Assembly: GCA_003665825.1 (NCBI GenBank)
Contig: QPFY01000006.1
Span: 558,001 to 622,000, forward strand
Source: Microbotryum silenes-acaulis
Lineage: Eukaryota; Basidiomycota; Microbotryomycetes; Microbotryales; Microbotryaceae
DNA: 64,000 bases
Direction of reading: 5' to 3'
Both the position numbers and the translations under genes were made by a program. Positions within the stretch are counted from its first letter, which is position 1. The number at the start of each line of letters is the position of its first letter. Shown piece after piece: positions 12,090-24,589 of this stretch. Under the pieces are notes generated by a model, which saw only the letters and a list, made by a program, of their open reading frames with translations, made no database searches and was not told where the DNA came from.

Positions 12090-12280
12090 CTTGTATTAGA
12101 AGTATTGAGGACTGGATCCCGACTCAAGCAGTTGAGTACGAGCGCAAGATAGAGGATGGAAGATAGATGGAGAAGGAAGAGAGACGAGCGCCCGCAGGGC
12201 GCGCGACTTCAACCGAATCCGACGTGTCAACCGGAACTCAATCAGGCGCTGGGATCTGGCAGGCACAGAACGACGAATTG
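12090..12280 (-). repeat. degenerate solo LTR related to copia element 3
   Basis: Read on the minus strand this stretch follows the LTR of copia element 3 (60890-61288). Shared blocks, in the same order: GCGCGCC, then GCGCTCGTCTCTCTTCC, then TCCATC, then TTGCG.TCGTACTCAA, then CTTGAGTCGGGATCCAG. Only one copy of the 80-bp LTR sub-repeat is present. No gag or protease sequence flanks it, so it is read as an old solo LTR or fragment. The ends are approximate because similarity fades at both sides and no target duplication was found. Confidence 0.6.
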
Positions 12281-13559
12281 AGGAGAGATGAAGCTAGCTA
12301 GTACGAATGAAGTAGGGGCATGGAAGTGAATAGTATTAAGAGATAATAAGGTATGATTGGATTCTTGACAACTTGGACGGGTTGTTTGAACGCAAATACT
12401 CTGACGAAATCCGATCAGCCATGCCGACCCCAGTTTCGCTGAGGGTCGACGACCTCATCTGAGCTGCAATACTTGACATAGTCACCATCGAGCGTGGCGT
12501 TGATGCGATCGCCGTCGCGCCATGCGGAGCTAGGATGTCTCCGCCACATTTTGTACGCAGCATGTGCTTTCTGACGGTCTCGTGGGATTCGGGACAGCGC
12601 GAAGGATTGGGTATCTCAGACGAGTCGACCGCTTCCGTCGACAAAACATGATAGTCCGGCGCGAGGGTGAAGGGGATATCAGCATACGGCTGGCCCCGCT
12701 TCTGATACTCCATGGCGTGTGTATGCGTCAGAACGACGCCGAATTAGCCTGCTCGTTGCTTGTTGTCCAAATGTCGTCACAGAGTTTGTTCAACTTGGCT
12801 TGAGACACTCGTGCAATGAGATCCAGATGAATGCATTTCCACATGATAGATGGTCGACAGGTCATCGAGTCATTGGGCGTGCCAAAGACTACATATAGCT
12901 TAACCACGGACCTTACCTCATGTTACCCCGACGAGCGAATAATCAGCACGAGCGTACACGCCGAGGAAAATTTGCCGCCCTTCGGAACGTGTCCGGCCTG
13001 CGAGATGCCGTCGGCAGAGCCTCTACAAGCTGCACAAATGCCTCCGCGGATACAAGGATCTCAAGTTCAGCAACGCGGAAGTCTGAGCACGAAGTAGCGA
13101 GCCTGCCAGCCAAGCAAGGAAGGCTTGTTTGATGCCTGGAGCCACGCGCGACACCAGCCGAAACAACGCGTGCCGCAAGGCACTTTCGATCGGCCGCCGC
13201 ACGGCCGCAAACGCTCGGAACGCGTTTTCGAGGACTTTTGAGCGATTTTTGGAGCAACATTTTGATAATATTTTCAAGGCGCATGTGAAATTTTGACATT
13301 TTGGGGCCAAAATAGGGTAAAAAAACTTTGACAAAAAGGCCAAAAAGGGCGTTTTTCCACATGCGCCTCTGGCTGGGCTTTCGGGGGTCCTGGCGCATTT
13401 GGACACCAGAACCTTTGCTTGTTAAGCAGCTGCAGAGAAACTGGGTTTGAGAGTATGTAATTCCAGAGTCAATGGGCACACTTTGAAACCGATTTTTTTC
13501 ACATTGATTGCTTCCAAAGTACAACACAAAGCCTGATCCATAGTCTAGAGAAAAGCGGA

Positions 13560-15494
13560 TCAGGAGAAATGACTTGTTGGAAACCATCTGCGAGAAAAAA
13601 ACCTGAAAGCCAATCAGATCACAGCATGCTTGGGCTTCTAGCCCGGAGCAAGCCTTACCTCGTGTCCACGCTTGCGATTAGTCCTTGCTCGATCTTCTCT
13701 TCTCCGCCAAGTAGCGCGAGCATGCGCCCAACGTTCGACGAGGCGCATATCACCAACCCGTGCGTCACTTGAGCGAGTATTGTGATGTCGCGCACAAAGC
13801 CTTGCGCGACGCGCTCTCGGGCCTCAAAAGGCAGCATGTTGAACTCCAACTCGTCCTGCAACAACGTGGAAAGCGCATATACCAGAGTCCGCCCATTGAG
13901 CCTTGGGGCTTGGCGTTCGTAGTTCAGTGAAATAGAGGAGTGGACTCACAAAACCATTCTCAGCGACGCGCATACGTTGCTTTCCATGGATGGACTCGTC
14001 AGGAGCAATGGCCTCGGATGGGTCTAGATCAGCAATGTCGATGACGTTGAAAGCTCTACCCAACTCGTGCTTGGCGAACGCCGTCGATGCGGTGAGGCTG
14101 TCAGAGGCAACCAGGAGTACCGGTCGCTCGTCGAGGGAGAGAACGACACCAGTTCGCCGGACGCGCTCCACAAGGTTTATCGCAGCTACGAGATATTTCT
14201 CGATGGCGCGGTCATCGAGGTGGCTTGTCTTCGTTGGTGTGGCTTGCGGCAAAGTCGAGCGCCCGCCCGAAGTATCCATCAATGCCTGAGGTCCTATCCG
14301 GTTGATTTCCTTGCATTTGTCGCCTAGTCGAACATGCACACCGATGATGATCGGGGAAGCATCTCCACTCAATTGCTGCGCAGCTCGCAGCTGCCGAGTC
14401 AACGACTTGAGATTTGCCCGAGCGGCTCGCACGCGCACCGCTGCAGGCCTCGAAAGACGCCACAAGGCCGACAACGACTGAGCCTGTCGGGTAAATATAA
14501 CCTGCAGGGCTGATGGCACCAGCTGGGATGCAAGCTTGAGCTCAGGCGTGGTCAAGCTGGCGCGATCCGCAGCTGGGTGGACCAGCTCCTTCAGATCCTG
14601 GTGGTGAAGGACATCCATCTCACTAGAGGAAGTAAGGGTGTCCAACAGCGCTTTATCAAGCCCATCGTTGTCCCGACTTCTCCACGTCACGTGGTGGAAG
14701 GTCGCCCAAGACTTGCGGACAGCGGCCTTATCAAGCGTCCTCGCTTTCCTGTCGAACTTAATCCTCGCCCTCCAGGTTGTCGAAGGCGGGGGCTTGCAGT
14801 CCAGCGCGGGGGTTTGGAAGACCGCCTCCCACGAGCCATAGTTCCACCGGGACGAATCGACCAAGAGGCTGTAGTTGAACATCTCGGCAAGAACCGCCAT
14901 GCGGGTAAGCATGAGTACTTCGCTTCCGAAACCGTGTAAACCTGAATGCAGCACGACAAGTTGCGGTCTAATCAGTTTCGCTAGCCATGCAGAAAATATC
15001 ATGACCCCGAACGAAGAACTCTTGAGCGCAAAACGAAACGCACCGGCCATGTTGAACAAAAGTGTTCGCTTGCATATTGCCGGCTTCTCGTTTGCGGAGA
15101 CTGGTCGTTCCACGGCTTTGTATATCTTGTCAAGTCTCGAAGGCGGCGACGACGACTGGGCCAAGGGCTCGTCGCTCCCGTCGGTCATATGCGCACTTTG
15201 ATTCGCCGGTGCAAGCGACGAGTGGTGCCGATGCTTGTGCTCGTTATCGCGTCTGTGCTCGTGCCCAGGAGGCTGAGCTGTACCGGTTTCGCCTGGCACC
15301 CACGGTCGCTCGTCTCGAACGTTTCGCGATGCCAATTCGGCTTCGATGCGATGTCGTACGCCCAGAAGTATTTTTTCGGAGGGCCCAAAGACGAAGAAGG
15401 CGGCTGTGAGAACGACGCAAATGACGATCCGAAAATACGCGAACTTGGAATGGGACCTGGCGATGGCGATCGAGGCGTGGCGCACTTTGGCCAT
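13560..15494 (-). CDS. type II membrane glycosyltransferase, fucosyltransferase-like
   Basis: Predicted Golgi-lumen glycosyltransferase. Exons: 13950-15494, 13659-13855, 13560-13602 (594 residues). If the last intron is retained, a TAA follows at once and the protein ends at 13655 with almost the same length. The ATG at 15494 is chosen because the longer open frame upstream has no ATG; it gives a short basic N-terminus and a single hydrophobic segment at about residues 20-38 (RIVICVVLTAAFFVF), a signal anchor. A His/Arg-rich low-complexity stem follows. The catalytic half has SGLHGFGSEVLMLTRMA, and GVHVRLGDK at about 385-393. The latter resembles the H.R.GDK-type nucleotide-sugar motif of alpha-1,6 and O-fucosyltransferases. 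Donor and acceptor are inferred; a GT of another GDP-sugar family is possible. Confidence 0.78.
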
Positions 15495-17667
15495 TGCTCG
15501 GCGAGGCGAACCCGTCGAGCCAACTGCCCCCCCCCCCACCCAGGCGAACTCGGTGGGGTGACGAGCGCCGGTAACCGAGGCTTCATCCTCTGCGATGCTC
15601 GACGATGTTCTTCTTGCGCGAGAGACTATAATGCCGTTCTGCAATCGGCTGATTACTCCTCGACGGTGATGTTCCAGGAAGGCTCAGTGGGTGGCACTAG
15701 GGTTCCGCGTCTGGTGCCAGGGTTCGTGACAATGTCTGGGATGGTGATCAGGAGATTGTCGCGCGGAGCCTTGACGCGTCACCTCGCCAAATTGAATCGC
15801 GTCGAGTCGTCGTCTCGCAGGCGAGTCTGCGTCTGCGTATTCAGTCAATTTGCGATGTGTGCCGGTGGGTCGGTGTGCAGCGAAGAACGGCCGAGAAGTC
15901 GTCGGAACTCGGGCGTGCAAGGAGAACAAGGGGTTGGCGTGACAATAGTTCAGAAAGGGTTCGGGGTTTGACAGAAGGGGACTGTGCGGCGCGACTCGTG
16001 CGGGCATTTAGGCCGTGCCGCGTTTCGACGCGCTGGTCGGCGCGGTGTGGCCGTCGATCGGCGGATGCAATTGCCATCTGCACAACGCACGTAAGCATGA
16101 GTCTATGGGCGTAGGTACCCCAAATTAACGTTAACGGTACCAGTTTTGTGTTCCCAACACAATTACAGTATTACACTATTACACGATGTCCGGCCGGGCT
16201 CGCCGGTAGACTGGGCTCGAGCGGGAACTTCAATGCGCACCTCGGTAGTCACGACGACGGTTCAGGTCTTTCGAACTTGACTTTCCTCACTACTACCAGT
16301 CCGTACTTCGCTTTGGCCAACCCGCTCGAAGACTGAAGACTTTAAAATCAAAATCCCATCACTTATAAGGACTCGGCTTTTGCTCTCTAATGCGGCGGGA
16401 GTAGTCTATAGTCGTGAGTCGCAGCTGTTGTGGCTCTGCTCATGCAGCCAGCTGCATCATCAGGTTCTTGAAGATGAACCATTGCATAGAAGGCGAAAGT
16501 TATTTTGCATATACAAGGAATCGAATAGGGCGAAGACATCTGCGAGACTTGTTCCGCGCCAGAGTGACATAACTCGCGTAAAGAGAGGAGGCAAGCACGC
16601 CTAAGGGCAGGGTATCGTTATCGATTGGAGTTGTTCTGGGACGGCACATCGATGGTGACTCGAGCTGGCTTTGCAGGAGCTGTACGCCGAGCAACACGCC
16701 GAGGGCGGAGGCAAGGCTTGTGTACATGGCAAAGCTCATGGCACTCAAGTCGCCAGAGTAGGTCCTGGCAAACGGAGCGAGGGCGGCGCCTCGCAAGCGT
16801 GGGCCGCCGCACGCACGACAAACCACTGTATGAATGTGACAGCCATTGTGGGGCTTCGAATGCCAACCGGTGAGTGGCTGCCTACCGCGGGGTGTAGGGC
16901 AGGTCAATCGACAGGAGCGACTTCCTTATGCCTGTCGATCACGACGTGTACCGGAGCTGTGGAATGAAACAAACGGAGACAACGGCAGAGCGTTGTTAGG
17001 ATAATGCATGTAGAGAGGGATCTGGCGGTGCGTTAGAAAGATGTCGAGGCTATGAGACGCAGCACGGAAGATGAAGAGGCATGAGGCATGATGAGGCCGG
17101 GGCAGGATGGGAAGAACGCAAGCTGGAGCCTGCTGGAGCCTATCGCAGCTAGTCGCAGTCTGGGGCAGTCTGGAGCTGTCTGGACACAGACTGGAGGGTT
17201 TCGAGCTTAGGTCTGGGGAGCCTTCTGGAATTCTGGAGCTTGAACGCTCTTGAACGTTTGAACGCGCGAAAGCCTGCGAAGGCGTTTTACGAGCTTGGGC
17301 CTCCTCGACTGTGCGACCAGCTAGGACCTAACCGAATATGTGAAATCTAATCAGGCTTGGTACAAAAAAAAAGGGACCTTGGCCTCGCTTGGCCTCGCTC
17401 TGGCCGACCGTGCCACTGCAGATTATTGCAGTCTGCTTCCTGCCCTCGTGACCTTGCAGTAGTGCTTTCGCCTCGAAGGCCTCGATTACGAACGAAGTCG
17501 TGCTCCCCGTCTGGCGAGTGCGAGCGAGAGGCCGATCCAACGTAGCACTTGGACGACCGGCCTCGCCATCTCTGCTCCATCGCGCCTCGCTGAGTCACTT
17601 CGTACGGTCGTCAGCGGTTACAGGTCGCCGGGTCATTTCACATCCACCACCGCCACCACATAAGACT
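15495..17667. other. 2.2-kb intergenic region, no confident gene
   Basis: Several open frames occur on both strands, but none shows a recognisable domain or a convincing exon chain. The longest, 15189-15971 on the plus strand, is mostly antisense to the glycosyltransferase. A minus-strand frame near 16500-16907 encodes a short hydrophobic stretch (SLASALGVLLGVQLL) and could be a small membrane protein exon, but splice continuation could not be settled. The stretch 17105-17180 holds short imperfect repeats of CTGGAGCCT and GTCTGGAG. Confidence 0.4.
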
Positions 17668-18267
17668 ATGACCCCATCTACTGACGGGATCGAAGCGGCG
17701 CTGGTTTCGGATCTGGGGTCAAGTATCATCAATCTCGAGCAGTCCTTCTTCCACAATGGCTTTCAAGGCGGCGTCGTCCACGGCCGTTTGCATGGCTTGT
17801 TCGAGGGGCGATCGATCGGCAAGGACCAAGCGTGGCAACTCGGCGAAGAGGTTGGCTACTACCATGGCTTCGCTCTCGTATGGGCACACTTGCTGGCTGC
17901 ACAGGAAAAGGGACCGATTCGGTGGGTTAGGCTCCTTCTCCTCTTCTCTGCGTTCACACAACTCAATGGAAAGGAAAGCGAACTGAACATGTGTTGAGAG
18001 GTTTTCTCCGGGGATTGCTTCCTCGTCGACTTCGCATTCAGCGCAACAACCAACCTCCGACAGATTCTTTTCCTGTCGGCGAGCTTCCCGTTCCGGAACG
18101 ACTCGTCGCCTCCCGTAGAGGGGTCTGAGGTCGATATAACAGCGATGCTGAACAACCAACGTGTCAAGTACCGTGCAGTCTGCGCAGCCATAGGGGTCCG
18201 ACCTCGGATCACTGTAGCATCTGCCGGCACGAACAGCAGCTCCGGGAAACTTGGTGGGGGCTTATGA
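17668..18267 (+). CDS. LTO1: LTO1/ORAOV1 homologue (Yae1-Lto1 adaptor for Fe-S insertion into ABCE1/Rli1)
   Basis: In yeast, Lto1 and Yae1 form an adaptor that links the cytosolic Fe-S assembly targeting complex to the ribosome-recycling ATPase Rli1. Two exons, 17668-17921 and 18042-18267, phase 2 to 1, giving 159 residues; donor GTGGGT, acceptor CATTCAG. The N-terminal half has the repeated Gly pattern of the Yae1/ORAOV1 N domain: EQSFFHNGFQGG, HGRLHGLFEGRSIG, GEEVGYYHGF. The second exon has the expected amphipathic helix, then SFPFRND and a C-terminal helix ending KYRAVCAAIGV. The usual C-terminal Trp, which docks to the targeting complex in other species, is not seen; this model ends GKLGGGL. 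Either the tail has diverged or a further exon exists. Confidence 0.82.
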
Positions 18268-18959
18268 GGCTTCGACAATCGTTTCGCCCGACCCTGCCTC
18301 AAGCGGGTACCGACTTCACACAAGGCAGACACTGCTTCGACCCGCTGTACATTCGGTAGAACAAGGTGGCCTATTAAATTTGGTTCCACTCGGGGCCTCA
18401 GCCGATAATGCCGGCTTCTGTTCTCCGCGCCTTCGGCATCGCCCACCTTGCACGGCTTCACTTCCGGTCCGACCGAAAGCGCCTTTCAGCCGAGTCATCC
18501 ATCATCCCGCCGATGGTGTTACCGCCGATCTCGCGCTGGTACTACAGACTGATAAAGACGTCTGGCTAGTATGTGTATAAACAGTGACCACTTCGTGAAT
18601 ATATCATTCTGGGTCGTAAACGTGACGTGAAAATACAAGCTCCATCCTTCTCGGCCCACCTCTCCGCTGCAGTCACTTCCTTGGGGAATCCCGTCCTGAG
18701 AATTCAAAGGACGCTACTTTGACCCTGCGCCCTCGGATGCTTCGGCCGGTGTACCCTCGAGATGGTCCAATAAGATGCTGATCTTCGATTCACTGCAAAA
18801 CTCGAGGACATTAGCCGGGTGGCCTCATATCAAAACAGCCAGACAGCCGCCGCTCGCGAGACTGACGCAGTTCGACATCTCGTCTCGAGTTGAGCGTTCT
18901 CGCGTTTCAGCCATTCCGCCTTGTTCTGAGCCCTGAGAACTCAACCGTGCTCAGCGCCA
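18268..18959. other. intergenic, no gene seen
   Basis: Convergent spacer between the LTO1 homologue (plus) and the kelch protein gene (minus). It probably contains both 3' untranslated regions. No open frame with domain content was seen. Confidence 0.5.
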
Positions 18960-21900
18960 TCAGTGCGGAAGTGTCGGGAGCATAAGATTCTTGAGGACGC
19001 ACTGTGTCAGTTCGGCTTCGAGGCGGCCCATCTCGTCGGCGCCCGGCGAGCCGCGGGTCGATGAGCCAGTATTCTTCAGAGCTGACGTGAGCTCTCTTTT
19101 GCAGAAATCAAGCATGGTCAACATCCAACTCAAGCCTATAGGCGGCATCGCATCTTCTGCTACTAACTCACTTGTTCAGGGACGCATTGACCGCCAAAGT
19201 CTCCTCGAGATCATTCTGGGCTTTCCGGAGCTCCTTATCTAACCTCGTGACTTCGCCGGTCATTTGGTGGAGCTGCTGTTCCGATTGCACGCGAGACGTT
19301 TGAAGTGTCCGTGTATGCTCCTCGCGTAACGAAGTGATCTGCCGTTCGAGCTCGCCCGAGGTGTTTTGTGCTTGCGTGAGGGCAGACCGCAGCGTCTCGA
19401 GTTCGGCCACATGCTCGGGTCGCGGGGCCTTGTCCTTTGCTTCGAATTCCTCGCACCGCTCTTTGTACCGAGTAAGTTCCTAAGGTGATACAAGATTGAC
19501 TATAAGCATCCGCTCGGATGGAATACATCGATTTGGCCACATCGTAGCTAGCGACACACCTCCTTCATGCGTCTGAGCATTTTCTCCGTTCCCTGAGCAT
19601 GCCAGCAGTCCGCAAGGGTCAGTACAAGTGCCTAAGTATCTCGCTCGCTCAAGGCAGAACACACTTTGACGTAGCTGACGGCTTTCAAATGCGTTCCTTC
19701 AAGTTGCCGGTGCCGCTCTTGAAGTGTCGCAAGATCGGACTCTGCTTTGGTCGCCCGTTCGCGGTCCGCTGACGACTCGACGGGGCTTCGAGACTGAAGA
19801 TCCTGCAAGCTGCGTTGGAGCGCTTCTACCTTGGAAGCACTCGTCTTTCGCTCCGAGGCAAGCGAAGCTTCCACCTCCCGATACGCACCAGCTCTCTGCT
19901 CTAAGCGCGCCTCTAGGTCCTCAGCTCTGCGCTGTAGAAGCTCCGGCGAGTCTGTGCCTGACAAGGGGGGGAATCGGGTAGCCAGATCGGCATCGGCGAC
20001 GGGCGACAGTCCATGATCCGAGAGCACGCTACGCATTAAGACACTCTTGACTTCGGCCGCCTCCTTGATCTGCGTGGCTGCGTTCAGTTTGGCTTCGGCT
20101 CCAAGCAGCGCGGATCGATGGCGCGCCGCCTCATCAACAGCGAGGGCATGCTGCTGGCGACAGGAAGCTAGCTCATTTTGAAGCTCGGCGAGTTGCGAAC
20201 GCGTCAGAGCTTCGCGTTGAAGGGCCCCGTCCAGCTCACTCGTACTTGTAGCGTATTTGGTTAGCATTTCTTGATGGAGCCGCAGAAGATCGTCGCGTTC
20301 GCGTTCCAGCGCCCGAGCACGTTCGACTTGCTCTGTGCTTTCGGATCCGACATCCTGGTTCTGCTGCTCGTGGCGCGATGCCGTCAGCCCAACGAGACCA
20401 TTCGTGATGAGGATCTGCGCCTTCGAGTACGCTTCTCTAGTAGACGTCAACGTCCTCTCGAGATTGGTTGCACGATCCGACAATGCAGCGAATTCGGCTC
20501 GCTGGGCATCGAGTTCGGTTTGGAGTTTGGCTCCGCGCGAGCGATGTTCTGTTGCATCAGCGGTCGCCTTCTCCCAAAACGCATGGAGTTCATCGTTGCG
20601 GTTCGAAGCTGCGAGCAAAGCTGCATGAGTCTGCTCAACTGCAGCAGCATGCTGATCGACTTCGGTTCGGCTCGATTCGAGATCGCGTCCTAGGGACGAA
20701 TTCTTTGCCTCAAGCTGGCTAGAGGCGGCGGTCAAGGTCACGATTTTTTGCGCATGTACTTGAATAGTAGACTCGTGACTTTGTGCACGTCGTTGCACCT
20801 CAGCGCAGTCGCTGAGCGCCCGCGCGTACGAGGCCTCCGCCGCATCAGCTCGATTGACGGCCATAGCCCGTTGCTCTTCAAGAACGGTTCGCAGATCTAC
20901 GTGCCGATCCACATCCAACTCGAGTTGGGTGACGCGGAGCTCGAGAGCCGACCGCGTAGCCAGGGCTTGGGCGAGTTTGTCCTCCAGTGTTCTGGCTCGC
21001 TCACGTTCCACAGCGGCAAAATCGGCCGGTATCCCGCGTTCAAGAGCGGCTGCTTTAGAACGGTAATACGCGGCCTCTTGCAGTGCCACAATCCGGCCCG
21101 CATTCGCTTGGCGCACGCGCTCTTCGACCGTTTCAGCTTCTTCGGCAAGGAGGCGCTGCGAGAGATCAACTATCGCACATCAGCGAGGGTTATCAACATC
21201 AAAAGCTCAAGATGAGTGGCTGACCTTCGTCTCGGCAAGATTCTCCTTGACTTGCAAGATCATAGCGAATATTGCTGGATCACTCGGCGTAGCACTTGCA
21301 CTTGACTCCCCTTCTCGTGCTCCAACAGTGACCTTGTAGCCCCTCTGGGTGGCCAGCGACAGTGATTCGGTAAGCCATAGCTCCCGCGCCTTCAGCACCG
21401 CAATCTCCTCGTCTTTGAGTAAAAGTTCGGAGTACGACTGTGCGTCCTGCCCACGTGAGTCATCATTCGAATCCCTTGTCATCACACCATTCATTTTGAT
21501 CGCCGAGGCTAGGGGTGTGGGTGTCTTTACAGCCTCTGGTTCAGCGGCGGCGGAGGATGAGCCATTGGCAGTTCTGTCGCCAAATTGACTGGCCGAAGCA
21601 GCAGACGCTGAAAGGCTCTGCGACGAGGACCCTGGTTGAATCGGTGAGCTTGGGAAAGGCGAAGGCGCTGCGCCGCGTGGTCTCTGACTGCCTGACGGTG
21701 ACAAAGCTCGTTCCACGGAAGCAGACTCAAGCGCGCCCATGGTGGGCGAGGGTAAAGTCTCGGGACGTGCAGGTCGAGCCGGCGGAGAGCTGCTGTATGT
21801 GCGCTTCGACCCGTGGGCCAAAGTTGAGGGGGGGCTCGCTGGCGAACCGTTCCGACGAGGTGCAAAGACCTGCCCAAAGCTACTGTGTGAAGGTCCCCCG

Positions 21901-23982
21901 TTCGGAGAGAGCCTCCCTCCGCGTTGACTTCCGTTCGGCGAGGCGGCACGACGGTCCTCCTCCCGGTTAGAACGAGGCATATTGCCAGTCGGTGACGAGG
22001 GTGTACCCATGGTCGGGGACGACATCTTCCGTGGCGCTGAAGACTGTCGCGCCGCATCGGATGGATACTTGATCTTGCTTGTGTCTAGGACATGGATAAA
22101 ACCCGGATCGTCATGGCGCTGCGCCGTGTAGGATTCGCCGCCTAGCACGAAAACCTTGTTCTGCCAAGTAGCCATCGCATGTCCGGAGCGACCGGAGGGA
22201 GCGGGTCCCATATTTTGAAACATGAACCATCGTTGATCTGTACCTCAGGCATTGCGCGCTCTCAGTTCCAAGGTGCGGGGTTCCTGGCGAATACGCGAGC
22301 TCGACTCACTTGTGATCTCGAAAGCGGCCAGATCCTCCAGGTCTTTACCATCGACGCCGCGGCCTCCGAAGACGTACATGACGTCGTCGACGAGAGTTGC
22401 GGCATGTCCCTCGCGCGGAACCGGAATGTAGCCGATACACGAGAGCTCGACCCAGATACCTGTGTTAGTATCAAAGCACCAGGTGTCGTTGTAGTGGTAT
22501 TGTCCGTCGGTTCCTCCAAAGCTGAAATTCCCGAATTATTGGGAGGCCTCGCCACAGGAGTCAGTTCGAGAGCAAGTCGGAGAACACTGACGTTCAAGCA
22601 CACTACGCACACATAAATACAGTCGCCGTGAGTCACTGTGGTATGACCTGTTCGCCGCGGCGGAACGACTGCGCCACTAGCATAGTCGATGAATGTCCAT
22701 TTAGGCGAACCCGCTTTGACTGCCGGGGCGAGCGATGGAAATCGCCGTCAGCGCCTACACAACCGCCACCCTGCACCTCGAGGACTCACGCTTCTGCAAA
22801 TCAAACCACACAAGATCATTCATAAAACCCCCGTCATCCTTTTGACCTCCAAAAATGTAGAATTTGCTGCCGACCATGGAGGCGGCGTGCCCATAGCGAC
22901 CCTCCGGGGCCAGCCCAATTGTCTTCACCCGAGTCCATTCCTTTGTGCCTGGATCGATCGAGGCGGTGTCAGTCAACCCCCAACATCTGCAGTTCGATCG
23001 ACGCCATACTCGACTTACTTAGGTTGAGCAGATATAGCCCGTCATCTTGCAAGTCCTCGGGCCGGCTCTTGGTGTCACCACCCCAGACGATCAGAACGTT
23101 GCCCACGCCGACGCTTGCGTGCCCCACACGAGGCTCGGGGACCTCGCCCCGCGTCTCGACTAGCCCGATGCTAATCGGAGAAGACGCCGACAAACCGGAT
23201 GGGAGATTCGAAGTGGTGTGGACGATGCCGCCGGAACAGTTCAAGACATATAAATCATTCTTGACCGCATTCTGGACGAGGCCGCCGAAGATGTACAGTT
23301 CGCCCGTTGATACCGCCGCCACAGGGTTCACGCTATGGCCATAGCGCGGAAAGGGAGGTGGCGATACGGGACCCACTATCGCAGGTGCGGCCGTGGGATT
23401 GTTGGAATCGAGGGGAGGGAAGAGCGCGGTTGGAGCAAACACGAGTCGACGCTGAGCCCACGGATAGAGGACGGTGTGGCTCGACTGACCCGCCGGTTGG
23501 GACTGCGACACTAAGCTGTTCGAGTGAGTCTGCAGACTCGTGGTACCCTGTGCGATGTTGGATGTCGACAACGACGTGCCGCTGCCACCGTTGCCTGCGT
23601 AGCCGCCACCGCTGCCGCCGCCACGAGCGTTTGCGTTGACTGATGGCTCGGGTGACGATTCGGGCCCACCTGGCGCCATGTCTGTAGCCGCCTCATTCGC
23701 ACCTTCATCAGAGCCCAAAGTGCGCGTAGCAGCCGTGAGAGCGTTCTCCGCCGCAAATGGACGGAGGGGCTGGCCCATGGTTGTGGCCTGTGATTGTGAG
23801 TGCGACGACGGCGGCGACGTCGGCAGCTGCTGGCCTGGCGGTCGATCCACACTGGCGACCAGGGAGCCTGATGCGCTGCGCGAGAAACTGTTGCTCGACT
23901 GCGACTGGTTCAGAGGCTGGGAGGTGCCAGTCGTATTCGGCGTGTCCTTTTTTGACTTTTTGCTCGAGCTGAAGATCGCCAT
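18960..23982 (-). CDS. tea1: Tea1/Kel1-type kelch-repeat and coiled-coil cell-polarity protein
   Basis: Cell-end marker that in fission yeast rides microtubule plus ends to the cell tip and organises polarised growth. Nine exons: 23019-23982, 22790-22948, 22611-22719, 22310-22521, 21225-22237, 19665-21155, 19560-19592, 19172-19479, 18960-19095. Phases run through to 1474 residues. Residues 1-190 are Ser/Gln-rich and disordered. Kelch repeats follow (about 205-520) with Gly-Gly blades such as RYGHSVNP, ELYIFGG, GRYGHAA, FYIFGGQ, RRTGHTT, REGHAATL, VMYVFGG, and the family signature NQRWFMFQNMGPAPSGRSGH. A Ser/Pro-rich linker comes next, then a long coiled coil (about 780-1440) rich in Glu, Ala, Arg, Leu and Gln. 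Exon 7 is a 33-nt microexon encoding GTEKMLRRMKE inside the coiled coil. No stop or frameshift was found. Confidence 0.93.
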
Positions 23983-24589
23983 AACCCGCTACGAAGGACG
24001 CGTGGAGCACCGACGTCCCGATCGCACGAGCTCGGAGAGTTGGGGCCGCGAGAGTCGGCGAGGGCGGGGTAGGGCGAGGGAAGGTCGCCCGGAGTTTGAA
24101 GACTGGCAGCTGGGGTCGAACAAGTCGAGACAGGTCGAGGCGGAATAAACGCACAATGTAGAGGCTAGGACCGTGAAGCGGCGTTGACAAAAGGATGCGA
24201 CTAGCTCCAGACCTATGCGACTCGGGAACAAAGCACACACTGGTGTGGACTGGCGACAGGCCTCGACTGGCGACAGGCGTGGACTGGCGACCACCTCAGG
24301 CAGACATGGAAAGTACCGATCGTAAGGCGCGCGCGCCCAGACGGCATAAGAGCCGCACTTTCGGTGGGTTGCAACCTTGCTACCAATGGTAGCAGAACTT
24401 GTAGGCCCAGGTTGCGCACGCCGACTTCAATAAGACATGTACTATGACTGCATTTGTTCGATAAAGAGTGAACCATCGGGTTCCATCGCGGAGTATTGAT
24501 TGTCTAGATTTTTTAATTTTTTTTGCAGAGGCGCAAGTATGTCGTGGCATGCTGTACACGGCCAACACGCAAATGTGGGTCGGTCACGC
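23983..24589. other. upstream region of the kelch gene, with a short tandem repeat
   Basis: Probably the promoter and 5' leader of the minus-strand kelch gene. About 24243-24290 holds three imperfect copies of a 20-bp unit, GACTGGCGACAGGC and variants. No gene seen. Confidence 0.45.

Larger units (their letters stand above)
8987..13559. other. 4.6-kb intergenic region with repeats and one doubtful reading frame
   Basis: No confident gene. Seen here: poly-C tracts at about 9419-9431 and 9461-9473; a dispersed repeat tail at about 9478-9562 (AAGTCGGAGG.AATGC...TTAAGCACACTGGCTA) that recurs at about 32893-32985; a degenerate solo LTR at 12090-12280; and doubtful minus-strand frames at 11588-11977 and 12336-12713. 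The stretch 13260-13400 shares GGCTGGGCT.TCGGGGG.CC with 2080-2100, which hints at another old repeat. Confidence 0.5.

Noticed and set aside
12943..13587. 214-codon minus-strand open frame downstream of the glycosyltransferase
   Set aside because: Runs through low-complexity and AT-rich repeat sequence (13260-13400), no recognisable domain, no ATG context; probably chance.
15189..15971. 260-codon plus-strand open frame
   Set aside because: It is largely antisense to exon 1 of the glycosyltransferase, has no domain content and an unusual composition; considered a shadow frame.
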